DNA of 64,000 nucleotides from Microcebus murinus (taxonomy: Eukaryota > Chordata > Mammalia > Primates > Cheirogaleidae). A model generated the notes under the pieces. That model was not told the DNA's origin, did no database searches, and was given only the letters and a program-made list of their open reading frames with translations. The translations under genes and the position numbers were made by a program. This document shows, in pieces, positions 1 to 11,685 of the stretch. The number at the start of each line of letters is the position of its first letter. Position 1 is the first letter of the stretch. The stretch lies in NCBI RefSeq assembly GCF_040939455.1, contig NC_134109.1, forward strand, positions 76,505,001 to 76,569,000, in the 5' to 3' direction.

Positions 1-599
1 TCCAATCCTGGGCAACACTTTTAATGACTTAGAATTAACTGCTTTCTAATTATGCACTGAGGCAGACACTATGATGCGGTGTGGGTCTTTGCCAGCAAAT
101 GGAAACACAGGAGATATAAATGAGCAGGCTACCAGAGGGAATTGTTAGAGAGGCTTCTTGAAGTCATCAGCTTGCAAAGCAGAGACCTGCCCCTGTCTGA
201 TTGAATAATATAAACTTGGTCATACAGACATAGCCACTGTGGTATCACCCTTAGAGGCATCCACTTTTCTTTCTTTCTATAGAATATAAGGTACTCATGA
301 TCTCATCAGGTTTTCTAGCTACCCCAGCAAGTTTTGGTAGGTCTTTGCTGCCATGAACTTTCTCCCTTGTTCCTGAGCAGGAGTTTCTCTTTACCTGTGA
401 CTCAGCTCTCATGCTGGGCCCCTGTGAGTCTAGGTGAGAGGGCCCAATTTCATTATGTGGCCCTGCATTCATTCTACATGGAGCACCAAGTGTCTTGAAA
501 TTTTAATTGCTAATATTTGAATTGGAGGGAAATCCAGGAAGTAGGAGGAAATACCAATGGAAAACATGAGTTCTGCTCTTACAAGTAAGATGTGTTAAT

Positions 600-760
600 C
601 TTGCTTATAGGATTTATTTAAATTCTCTATGCTTCATTTGCCTCATTTGTAAGATGGAGATAGGCCACCTTGTAGGTACATTCTGAACATTCAGTACAGT
701 TGACAAGCTTAGAATAGTACCTGGCATATCATAAACACTCAATAAATGGTAGTTAATATT
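600..760 (+). repeat. MIR SINE fragment
   Basis: The order of short blocks matches the MIR 3' half: 'ctcatttgtaagatggaga', then 'agaatagtacctggcata', then 'cactcaataaatggt'. Orientation is +. Divergence is high, as expected for an ancient mammalian SINE. Confidence 0.7.
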
Positions 761-1974
761 TTTAGAAGTAGAAACTTGTTACTGGGTAGATTGAGTAACC
801 TCACATTCCTGAATGCTCAACTGACTTAGGACAAATATTAAGCCAGCATTTTAGAAATTTGGGTAGGACATTTATAATTTTTGCCATATCCACATAGCAG
901 TACATGAGCTGATGATAAATTCAGTATATTTAATGATGAATCTCTTGCCATAAGTTTAAACTACTTAAAAAAATAGTACATAACTATTAAAGAAAAAATC
1001 GTATTATGTGCTAGTGAAGTCACTTCACATGCCTATGCCAGTGCTAAGCACTCCTCTTTTTTGGAGATAAGTTATTAGATGTTTTCATCGTTTATCTAAA
1101 GGTCTGTGGTATACTATTGCCTCTTAGTTTGATTTTCCTGAACACAATTTAAAAAAACCTCATATACAATGAGAAAAAGCTCAAATTAAGTCAAACCATT
1201 TAGTTAGCTTCCTAAAAATTGCTGTAATAGCAGGGAATATAGTAAGGGCTTAGATTTTGAATAGGCGTCTCTTTCATTTGACAGTTTGTTCATTAATTAA
1301 TTCATTCAGCAATTTACTGAGCAGCTATCTTGTGCATAATAAAGCAGCTATCTTTGCAATAATAACAGAGAAATATTTCCACTTTTAAGCAGCTTGCCAA
1401 ATACCCTGACACAGTTTCTCAGTCTTCCATATGAACCACACATTCTCAAAGAGGGTGATATTGCATAAGCAGATGTATACATCATATCTGTGGCATTAAA
1501 ATTTCATGGGGGGAGCAATTAAGAAAAAAATGTCTAAAAAGTTTCCTTAGGTGGGCCATATGGAAAAAAAGGTTAAGAAACATCTGTATGGACCAAATAT
1601 GTAGGGCTACATAAAGCTGAACTTAAAATCTGAAACCTTGTAGCTTCACAATCAATAAGAACCTGTGAGATTGCTTTCTTATCTTCTCGGGGGCGACCAC
1701 TCAATGAACTGAAATCTTCCTCCATGTAAAAGCCCCCAGATCTCTAAAGATAATATTGAGGAAGTATACTACCTTTTTTTCTCTATACTGTGCTAACATT
1801 CCTTCTCCCTTTAGATTTTTTTTTTTAACGTGACATGGTTAAAATTTTAGCATCCTGATCAGCCCCTTGTCATTTGATGACAAAGTAATAGTTAATCAAG
1901 TACCAAATGATTGGTAGAAAATATTATTACTCTCCACTCCACAATATGAGGGAGAGGAAGACAAGCGAAAAAAT

Positions 1975-2160
1975 AAGGGAAGGCTTTAGTGGAGGAGGTA
2001 AGAACTGAACTGGGCTTTGAAGTTTTGACCAAAGGAAAGATGCCAGAAACCATTCCAGCTTTGGAGCTTGTGGGGGCTAGAGGGGCTGGGGAAGAATTAA
2101 GTGTGTTTTTGGCGTTAGCCAGGTGCTTAATAAATACTTGTTGAATGTATGTTTGTTGGA
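1975..2160. repeat. Possible L2 fragments
   Basis: 'gggaaggctttagtggagga' with 'ctgggctttgaagttttga' resembles the reverse-strand L2 3' region. 'ggtgcttaataaatacttg' at 2121 resembles the L2 or MIR 3' terminus in + orientation. The two parts may be separate insertions. I cannot set the boundaries. Confidence 0.4.
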
Positions 2161-2328
2161 TGAGGGTTGATGGTATATAGCAGCTGTAAGGCTGCAAGTT
2201 GCCTGAGACAAGATTCTGATCATGTGAGTACTTGTGCTTTGGAGACATCTTCCTCTTGTCGTTACATAATACTTTATATTTGATGGCTCTGGTTTAAGTT
2301 ATTTCTTCAATGATTGTGTGCTAATTAG

Positions 2329-2515
2329 AGCAGTGGTCCCCAAGCATTTGGGCACCAGGGACCAGGTTCATGGAGGACAATTTTCCACAGATAGGGGTGG
2401 GGAATGAGGAGATGGTGAGTGATGGGGAGTGGATGTAATTACAGATGAAGCTTTGCTCACTTGCCCGCCGCTCACCTCCTGCAGTGTGGACCAATTCCTA
2501 ACAGCCATGGACTAG
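2329..2515 (+). mobile_element. hAT-Charlie-type nonautonomous DNA transposon (MER30-like)
   Basis: It begins with a degenerate hAT-style terminal repeat (gcagtggtccccaagca) followed by 'ggcaccagggaccaggttca'. It continues with 'aagctttgctcacttgcc' and 'cgctcacctcctgcagtgtg' and ends near 'ggaccaattcctaacagcc'. The same family occurs in the opposite orientation at 56815-57009. The exact family name is from memory. No transposase sequence is present. Confidence 0.7.
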
Positions 2516-3859
2516 TTAGAGAGCAGAATTGAATTTGTCCCTATAGAATTCCCTAATGTTAAATGATATTTCTTACTCAGGTCGTCAAATGGAATCAAAC
2601 TGCTTTAGATTTCAGTTTTATATAGTGTAAGAGATAGTGGACTAGTGCTTGGAATTCTTGAAGAATAGTTCCAACTATAAGGGTAAGTAGGCTTTTGTAG
2701 GCTGTTGACAATATTGAAATTGTCCAAGAGAGACAATGGCAGATCAACTCTCATGGAGAAGGACTTTCATGACCTTTATGTCCAAAGACCTTAAACTAGC
2801 ATTAGATGAAAAGATCACATATTATTGGTATTCAGTTGTTGCTGTCTTGGAGCTCAGCCTCTGGAGCAGCCACATGATGAGACAAAACTCTCGTAACTTG
2901 GAAATATTACCAGCGGCTGCCTTATCCATCCAGCTGTTCAACTGCAGGGACCGTTTTTCTTCAGTGAGGGAAAGAACTAGGTTCTAACATCACAGTGCTG
3001 ACTGCACGTGAATTTTTCTTCTAAACAGCCCATCTCATGTTTGTCCCTATATCTGTCCTTTTTTCTCTCTTGGCTGCTGCCATCCAGTATGCAGTCAGCT
3101 CATACTGATTCATCTATCTTGCTTAAACCTATTTGGGATCTTGGATTAGGGATCCCAACTATCTATGGTATTTCTTTGTTTTAGTTCAAGTATAACCTAA
3201 TCAGAAAACATTCTTTGCAGTGGGCAGGACTTTCAGTAGTCTTGAGACCACCTGCTTATTCGCCTTAGTTCCTTCTAGCAGTAGTTGGCTACTTACCAGA
3301 ACTTCTGCTAAGGAAAGCGAGAGTTATAGAAATGAGTATGGTATCAGTGATTCTTGGGAAAGTCTCTACTTGCTTGGTTGCTGGTGCTTGAAATGCCCTT
3401 AGCTAGGGGAAAAATCCTTCTCTTCTGTGGTTATAGACAAAGCTTAAATTACAGACTTCCTTGCAGGTACAACTCTACCTGATATACACAAAAGTAGAAA
3501 GGACCTCTACCAAGTTCTTGCCTGAGAACAGTTTTGGTAGTGGGTTGTGCCCTGAGTGCCGCAAAGGATGTGTGTATGTGTATGGGGGTGAGGGGTGGGG
3601 TTGTGTGAGATGGAGAATCAATCCAGCATTGTCTAATTTTCCATAGTGAACAAATTCACTTCTGGCTGTCAGCTTTTTAAGAACAGGCCCTGAGTTTGTA
3701 TACATCTCATGAAGACTCTTTTTTCACCCTCTTGACAATAGAAAGTCATGCTATGCTTATTGGTACCGTAGTGTTGAGAGGCAGAAGGCAGGCTCCACCA
3801 TGACCAGGCAAAGCAACTGTGTAACAGCTCTCACAGCACAAGTCTCAAACAGCATACGG

Positions 3860-4060
3860 ACTTCACAGTGTGTTACTTTATTTCATCTTCACAACAGCTC
3901 TGCAAAGTAAGCACCAATGTTACTCTTTTATCCCCCTGACTAGGAGACTGAGGGTCATCAACATTAACTTGTTGAGGTAATATGACTAGTAAATGGAAAA
4001 CCACCTGTCAAACCAAGTCTGTCTGATTCCAGCCTCTGCTTGTAACCACTTTTCCATATT
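3860..4060 (-). repeat. MIR SINE (reverse orientation)
   Basis: Blocks typical of reverse-strand MIR appear in order: 'tttcatcttcacaacagctc', 'tttatccccctgactagg', 'agactgagggtcatc', 'gactagtaaatggaaa', then 'tctgtctgattccagcctc'. It looks nearly full length but diverged. Confidence 0.75.
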
Positions 4061-5328
4061 GACTCTCTGTTTCAAAGTGTTACGCTGCATATCTTTCTGC
4101 CACACCCACAGTTACGGCTGTGTGAGACATGAGCGAGTCATCATGAAAATGAGTCCTTTAGCACCCAGATGATCCACCCCAGTCGAGGCCACATGAAGAG
4201 CACACAAATTGCCAACTAATGAGCATGTTGAGAAATTGTTGTTTAAAAGTCCCCCCCACACACACCAAAAAAAGGAGGGTTGTATTTGAGAATCTAGTAG
4301 AACTGATTCTCAAACCCACAAAAACAAGTTGTCTTGTTTTCCCAGCTTGCTGATTAGCACAGTGCTTTGGCCTGAGATGTGGTAGCAGCCTTTGGAAGAA
4401 TCAGGAGAGCAATTTATTTTGTTGCCACCAATGACCCTTTTTCTTCCTTTCCCCTGGCCTGGCCAGAGGCCATGAAGGAGCGAGGTCTTTAGAGGTGGTT
4501 TAGGTGATTTCATTCTCTCCCCTGTTGGTATCCCTGTCACCTACCTTTCTTTCTATTGTTTGGGACCCTGACTTCTTGGAAGGACCTTTTCTTTGTATAT
4601 TTTTATAACTCTGACTCCAAAGAAGTTAACAAACAAGCAAAAAAGGAAACAAGTTTTTCCCTGAACTTCTTATTAATATTAAAAGATCTTCAAAAATTTC
4701 TACAACATACCAGAATGAGCTTTTGTTGATGGGCCATCTTTTTATGACAAAGAAATAGAAATGATAGATAACAAATAAGCAAATCTTTTAACATACATAA
4801 CCAAGTAGAAACAAAAGAAAGAAAATCTTTGAGTATCAGAAATAAAGAGAGCACATATATCCAGAGTAGTAAACAGAGATTGTTAGCTTTAGGTATAGAC
4901 ATGAGGGAGAGACTTGGCTTGAGTTTTGAACTCCCAGGAGGGAGAGCTGTGCAACCAGGGCCCGGAATTGAGCCTCCATTTATAGCTCAAACCGTGAAAA
5001 AGGACTAGGAAAATGGCAAGGGAGCTTGCTTACTGTATATGGTCTTGGGTTGTGGAGTATTAGGAGAAGAAAGAGAAATTAGAAACAGGTCAGCGCTATT
5101 TGTGGGTTTGGGTTCAAATTTACACTCATGTTTTACTGCAGAAAAGCCAAACTAAGAAATTAACAATAAAACTGGTCTTTACAAAAGTAAATATGAAACT
5201 ATACTGTCACAGTTACCTCTGCAGTGCAGGTCAAACAATTCTTGCTGAAAGTGAGCTCCCAGTAAAAATTTATAAACCAAGGGAGAAAAACAACTACCAT
5301 GGGGAAGATAGGCAGATAGAGAAAGAGA

Positions 5329-5388
5329 CTGAAAGAGAGAGAGAGAGGGAGAGAGAGAGTGTGAGGAAGGGAGAGGGAGAGAGAAATA
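5329..5388 (+). repeat. (GA)n purine-rich simple repeat
   Basis: An imperfect GA repeat with GGGA interruptions, almost pure purine on the + strand. Reading frames across it give low-complexity peptides with no coding value. Confidence 0.9.
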
Positions 5389-5469
5389 GCATACCATGGA
5401 CTGGAGATGAGGAAGTAAAGATACTGTAAATTAAATCTATAAGACAAAGTGTAAAAACAAAATAAACCT

Positions 5470-7080
5470 TAAAATTATGTATATATATTAACTGAATAAA
5501 TAAAAAGGAAGACCATGACTAAATGAACAGTATAGTATAAAAAAAGAGCAGATAGATTTGAAAAGAAGTAAAATTTAGAAATGAAATAATAGTCATTGAA
5601 AAGCTCATTATATGAGTGAATTATTATATTAAAAAGATTAGAAGAAAATTAGAAGAGGAATTAAATTAAAACAAAAATTAGTGAATTCTAGGGTGAATCT
5701 GCAGAAAGCACCTTTAATATAACACAGGGATGAAGAGAAGAGAAATTTAAACATTTGATAAGCGTAGGAGACATAGAGGATAGAATAAGATCCTCTAACA
5801 GATGTCTAATAAAAGAGTTTCAGAGGAGAATGGAAGTCAACACTATATGACTCAGAATTTTTCAAATCCGTTAAAGGCATATATTCTTAGGTTCATAAAA
5901 TATAGCTAATCCCAAGCAGGCTAAATAAAAATAGCCACACTTAGGTACAGAGTAATGAGTACTATCAATATTTATGAGAGTCACACCTAACATATGACAC
6001 AATAAAGTTCAAAGTAAAGAAATGGGAGCACTAGCTATATGAGGCAGATCTTATCGAAAAGAAAAGTAGCACAGCAGTATTACTGCTAGATAACATTATA
6101 TTTAACACAAAAACTTTTTTAGAGATAAAGTCATGACTTAACTACCAAAAGACATAATTACCAACAAGTCTATATATATTATAACAATGGGAGTACATGC
6201 ACCTAACAGTATAGCCTCCAAATATATAAAGCAAGCATTAGCAAAATTATTAGGAGAAACTGACAAATCCACATTAGTAGTAGATGATTACTTCATATCT
6301 ATTTTTTTCATCCTCCTTAGTAATCCTTTAGATTACTTCATATCTAGTTTGGAAAAAATTAATAAGGATATACAAGATTTGAATAATACAATTACAAATC
6401 TTTACCTGTAAGACATACCTGGACTTTGTACCTCAAAAATAGGAACATCAATTTTTTAAAAGATAAGCAAAACATTTACAAAAATTGATCACATCTAAAA
6501 ACACAAAGTAAAATAAACACCCCATATTAATATAAACATCACAAATTAGAAATAGCAAAAATAATTTATTGATCAAAGATGAAATACTAATGGAAACCAC
6601 AAAATATTTATAAATAAGTGACAAGGAAACTGTAGCATGTAGCTAAAGAAGAATTTAGAGGAAAAATTATAGCCTTGAAAAGTATATTTTTAAACAAAAG
6701 ATTCAAAATGAATTTTATAAAGGTAGTAAGTTAGTAAAAGAATAATATAGCAAATCAAAGTAGAATGCAGGAAATAATGATGAGAAAGGATAAATTAAAT
6801 GAAATTAAAAGAAATGGGTGGGAGGCTGAGGCAGGAAGATCGCTTAAGCCCAGGAGTTTGAGGTTGCTGTGAGCTAGGCGGACACCATGGCACTCACTCT
6901 AGCCTGGGCAGCAAAAAAAAAAAAAAAAAGAAAGAAAGAAAAGAAAAGAAATGGGGCAGTAGAGAGGATTGACAAAGCCAAAATTTGGTTTCTTGAAAAT
7001 AGTAGTAAAGCCAGTCTCTAGCAAGACTGATAAATTAAAAAGAAAGTTTACACAAATTAATATTAGACTATTTGAAGTAC
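5470..7080 (+). mobile_element. Ancient L1 (LINE-1) remnant, interrupted
   Basis: The open stretch 6187-6411 begins with residues like the late L1 ORF2 endonuclease region (HAPN, then YIKQALAKLL). Further downstream, 'gtagctaaagaagaattta', 'tggtttcttgaaaatagta' and 'tctagcaagactgataaa' match consecutive L1 ORF2 DNA blocks. The 5' part (5540-6010) resembles older L1 leader sequence, so ORF1 and the start of ORF2 seem to be missing. All frames are broken. An Alu-derived element sits inside at 6819-6943. Confidence 0.75.
6819..6943 (+). mobile_element. Alu-type (7SL-derived) monomer with A-rich tail
   Basis: The body runs 'gggaggctgaggcaggaag', 'aagcccaggagtttgaggtt', 'gctgtgagctaggcggaca', 'ctctagcctgggcagc' and ends in an A17 tract plus GAAA repeats. 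It is flanked by a perfect 12-bp target-site duplication, aaaagaaatggg, at 6807-6818 and 6944-6955. The first bases of the Alu body overlap the TSD, so the 5' boundary could shift by a base or two. The 'gttgctgtgagcta' variant is common in strepsirrhine Alus as I recall. It is nested in the L1 remnant. Confidence 0.9.
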
Positions 7081-8714
7081 ATTTATTACAGATTTAGAAG
7101 TTAAGTCAGGATGATTGGTGCATGGATGTTTATTTTCTTAGGTTCTTGAGTTCTTTATGTTAGAAATATTTCACAATGAAAAGATCATAATCTTAGGCAT
7201 TATTCCTTAGTTTAGGCATTGCCTGTCTTCTGACATGCTTTAACTGATACCAGTTCTCTCCTATTCTTAAGAATCTAGCTCCAAGCGACTTATGTATTCT
7301 TGCTCTGTACATGCTCGCTAGAAATTAGAAATCCCGTCAATTGAAGCAGTGGCCGGGATAAACCATGAAATCAAAAGAATGAATGCCTCCAGCAAAGGCT
7401 AGGGAGAACGAGACTCCTGTCCACGTGTGATTGGAAAAGCTGCATGCACACTGGCCAGAGCTGGCCTTGGAACAGCTTCCATAAAAGTCACAGGTTTCCT
7501 TGCCCATTCCAAGATTGCCCAATTGCCTTTACTTATCCAGTTGATGTTATTGTTCATCCTTTTGAAATTAACGTTCTTACACTCCAGAATAGGTGTGTAA
7601 AAGTAGATTTATACTCTCTGGCTTGGTGTGAAACACTAACATGCTTTTGTGAAGCCTGAGTGGAAGGAGCCACGTGTGGATGGCAAGCAGGTCCTGGGTC
7701 TGCAACAGAGGCTGTGACTTCTCACGAAAGCTTTCTCCCACTCTAAAAAATGGCAGGTTGCCTGAAAAGACACTTGCTGAGTTTAAAATGAATGTGGACT
7801 CAATATATAGCTTTTACTATTCCATTTAAAGCAACTGACTTCCTCTGGCAAGTTTTCTTTGATCTGAATAGTGTTCTATTCAACATATTCAAACTATTTT
7901 TTAAAAAATGTATTGCCTATGATTCTTAATCCTGATAAGAACATTGTTCTAAAATTTATATTGTAAGGAAAATTATGTCATCAGTTTGTTTTCTTTTAAT
8001 ATTTCCCTTTCTTCCCTCAAAATAAATGACCCACTTTTCTTAAGTCCTATTGTCTCTTTTCTTTTTAAAAAATAGCCTTTGTTTTATGATTTTAGCAATG
8101 AGTTTGCATATAGTTTGGTATGAGGTCAATAATTTTTCATAGGATAGCAGTTTTGGTCACACTGGTCACACTTTTGGTAGTATTTTTGGTCGCACCATTT
8201 ATATATTAATTATCTTTTCCTCACATGGGTATGAGAGTTAGCAGTGTAACATCTTAGCCACGACCAGGTACATACAGAGTAGGTAATGCCATTTCCTTGA
8301 GGCTCTGCTAGCATTATGGGCAACATAAAAGAATTTGTCTGCTGTTACCATCTGGTGACTTGTATGGCAGACCTGAGAGAGTACCCTCAGAGAAGGTGAC
8401 CACATGTATGAACAACTGCTTTGGTCTCCTCCAACTGGCCAGGCCTTAGAATTACTTTGGAAAACTATGTGAATTGACTGAGCACATTATTATCTATCTA
8501 ATATTGTTGCTGCCATAATCTGTTTTGTTTTTTTTTTAATAAGGTGATTTGCAGCTTCATATTCCCAGTATTGGTGCCACTTATCAATGGTGGTTTCTTT
8601 CAGAAATAATTGTCCAACCTAAGTTTATATGAAGTAAATGCCTAAGTCTGATTTTGTTCTTATTATTACTTAGAATTAACAAAATGCTGTCTCAGCTGTT
8701 TTCTCTAGAGACTC

Positions 8715-8835
8715 ACACAAGAACCTTTAAGGTAGTTAGCTCAAATAATACTATCACTTTCTACAGATGAAGGTGTTGAAGTTGGGAGGCTACATAACTT
8801 GCCCAAGTTGTAGAGCTAGTCATAGAGATAGGGCT
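8715..8835 (-). repeat. MIR SINE fragment (reverse orientation)
   Basis: 'ctacagatgaaggtgttgaa', 'acataacttgcccaagtt' and 'gtagagctagtcatagag' follow the order of the reverse-strand MIR core. Confidence 0.65.
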
Positions 8836-9550
8836 GGATAGGATAGCTGGAGTGATGATGCACTTTTTGGGATTCCATATGTCCTCTCCACATGCAGTGC
8901 AAACACATGTTTACAAATCACTATTAAGTACATAAATGTTGCTATAAACATGCAGTTATGTGACTAAAAATAGGCAGTAATTAAAATAATTGTACTTCAT
9001 TTTTTCTTTGTGGACTCAGTACTATACTTAAGTGAATAAGATATCATTTTATTATTTCTTTCCACAGTATTTACTAATGTTTGTCATATCTGTCATTGTT
9101 CTTATGGTACTAAACTTGATGAAGAACATAATCTAAAAAAAACAAAAGGACCAAAATTGTCTCAGAACTTGAATCTGAGGTCTGTATTCATTTTATTAAC
9201 TAGATAAATGATCCACTATGCATTTTAGTTTGTGCTTGTGTGGACAAGACCATAGGCTATTGCTAATATTTGGAAATGATTCCATTGGAGGACTTGAAAA
9301 AATTGATTCCTAGCCAACACTGGACTTAGCCTCAGTCTAAAGACTTGCCTTCCTCCTGGGCATTAAGAATTCTGGCTACCTTGACTGCCACATGCCTAGT
9401 GAGCAGCAAGGTGAGGGTCCCCTACCTTGGTTTTCAAAGGTTGGCACCTTATACAATGTCCTTCATTGGATGCCTCCTTTAGTGCTATAGCAGTCCCCTA
9501 GGAGTTCAGCTTAATTTGCAAGTTGATGAGGCATATTTAGGGTGGAAAAT

Positions 9551-9580
9551 TTGTGTGTGTGTGTGTGTGTGTATGTATGT
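9551..9580 (+). repeat. (TG)n microsatellite
   Basis: About eleven TG units, followed by two TATG units and then CT-rich sequence. Confidence 0.95.
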
Positions 9581-9779
9581 CTCTCTATATGTTTTCCTTA
9601 TTTTAAGATTCTCTCCATTATCAGTTTTCCCTACTATTTTCACGTGTGAAATGGACATAACATTTTATGGCAGTTGAGAATTATTTTGCAAAGATTCAGA
9701 ATTCAGAGATGTTTTCTTGGCTGAAAGTTATTTTTATTGACATGATTGTAGTGTTTGAATCTGATCTGCTTTTGCTAAG

Positions 9780-9782
<3 letters not shown>

Positions 9783-9855
<73 letters not shown>
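9783..9855 (+). repeat. Compound (TC)n(TA)n microsatellite
   Basis: About 43 bases of uninterrupted TC repeat pass directly into about 30 bases of TA repeat. The open frame across it is an artefact that yields Leu-Ser and Ile-Tyr repeats. Confidence 0.97.
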
Positions 9856-9857
<2 letters not shown>

Positions 9858-10221
9858 TTAGTTATAAAATAGCTGCCTGCAAAAGGTTAACATTTTCCTT
9901 TTTTATTGTTGGTTTTTTTCTCCCCTAAGTGGTCTCTACCAAAGCTGACTTTTCTGCAAATAGACATATGCTTTAGGTCTGTACTTGTTAATTTACCTTG
10001 GAAAAATTAGGTCATCGTCAAATCTGGCAATGTGGCTTATAAACTTGGCAAAATAGTCTAATTAAAAGCTTCCCTTCGATTAAAAAAAAAGGAAAAAGGG
10101 ATTCGTATCAGTAATGTTTTCATTTTCATGTTTTGTGTATATATAAGGTATATGTCACTTCTCATGTTGCATTAAAAGTAGGTTGATTATCTGCTAACAG
10201 TTCATCTCTTTTCTTCTACAG

Positions 10222-10301
10222 CTTCCAAGTCTGTTATAAATAGTATGCTACGGGACCCTTCTCAGATTCCAGATGGAGTTCTAGCAAATCAGGTCTATCA
10301 G
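10222..10301 (+). CDS. CDIN1: CDIN1 exon (codons ~116-142)
   Basis: The 80-nt exon starts after a strong acceptor (pyrimidine run then AG at 10220-10221) and ends before a GTATTA donor at 10302. It enters in the middle of a codon (last two bases, predicted Pro116) and ends at a codon boundary. The translation reads [12 protein letters not shown], then SQIPDG, then VLANQVYQ. This segment links the N-terminal helical part of CDIN1 to the nuclease domain and has no catalytic residue. As I remember the human protein, the fourth residue here is Val rather than Ile, a conservative change. The next exon follows after only 361 nt, the shortest intron in the window. The first base of the split codon lies in an exon outside the window. 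Confidence 0.95.
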
Positions 10302-10725
<424 letters not shown>

Positions 10726-11629
10726 TAAAATTTTAGGTGCACAATTGACGAGCTTAGACTCAGTGGAGATGTGTCTAGCTTTAACCTGACATAAAGTTCT
10801 GCTTCACAAAACACATTTCATACTCTTCTATTTTACATTCAATCAACTGGAGGGTCACTACAGACCATTCTTTCCTACAGCTGAAGAAAAATCAGATAGA
10901 CCACAGGAAGATGTCAGTTCAGCAGTTGTACATTCACGTGCTTATTTTAAATTGCTTAGTGTTCAATGAGTTTAGAGGTACAGAGTCATTAGGCAGGTAA
11001 CATAGTGTCTTGCAATGATTCTGACAATTCCAATGAACATTTGTAAAAATATAACAAATTTCCATTTAAAATGAGCCAAATTCAGTTGACTTTACTAGAA
11101 TAAATTTTGAGTCTAGAGTTAAAGGATGCTATGATTAAAATACCACTAGAGACCATCACATTTTAAAGGGCAGTAGATTATCATTGCTTAAAAGCTGATT
11201 ACATCTGAGCTGTCATTTGGATTCCTAATAAACATTATTAGAGAAATTAAGGTAATTTTTCCCTCTGAGCTGAATTTAAGGCTGCGAAAATAGATGTCCG
11301 GTCATTTTCCTTAAAGACATTGAGACTACTAAAGAGTTAATGCTTACTTCTTAAAACAGGATTGGGTAGACAGTAAATACTTTATGAAGTAGGGCATTAT
11401 TAATCAATAAATTTAGTAGGGTTGTGGCAACAGTGAGAATTTTGATAATCCTTTGCTAAAAATGCTGTTTTAATGAAAATATTTTCTGAGTCCATGATTC
11501 TTACACCTCTTAATAATATAAACAGGCCCTTCCTAGTGTAGGTTTTGCTAGCATGGATGGCACTGTGACCAGTTGTGACTCAGTGATTACCAGTCAGGAG
11601 GGTTTTTGCTGGAAACTCTTGCTAGTCAA

Positions 11630-11630
<1 letters not shown>

Positions 11631-11683
<53 letters not shown>
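11631..11683 (+). repeat. (TG)n microsatellite
   Basis: Twenty-six uninterrupted TG units. An open frame crosses it as Cys-Val repeats and is not a gene. Confidence 0.97.

Positions 11684-11685
<2 letters not shown>

Larger units (their letters stand above)
1..10221 (+). other. CDIN1: CDIN1 intron (3' part), upstream of first visible exon
   Basis: This stretch has no exon I can support. It ends in a good acceptor: a pyrimidine-rich run (tcatctcttttcttctac) followed by AG at 10220-10221. It contains MIR pieces (600-760, 3860-4060, 8715-8835), a possible L2 piece (1975-2160), a hAT-type element (2329-2515), a broken L1 (5470-7080) with an inserted Alu-type element, a GA-rich tract and TG, TC and AT microsatellites. 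The stretches 760-1900, 2520-3850, 4060-5320 and 7100-8700 look like ordinary intron with nothing I recognise. Confidence 0.85.

Noticed and set aside
1892..2248. 118-codon minus-strand open frame
   Set aside because: It overlaps possible L2 sequence, has no domain, and an antisense frame gives no conserved motif.
5100..5447. Arg/Glu-rich and Leu/Ser-rich open frames
   Set aside because: Both are products of the GA repeat read on either strand.
7320..7700. Less AT-rich stretch considered as an exon or enhancer
   Set aside because: No splice-bounded frame compatible with CDIN1 and no recognisable motif. It may deserve a conservation check, but sequence alone gives no support.
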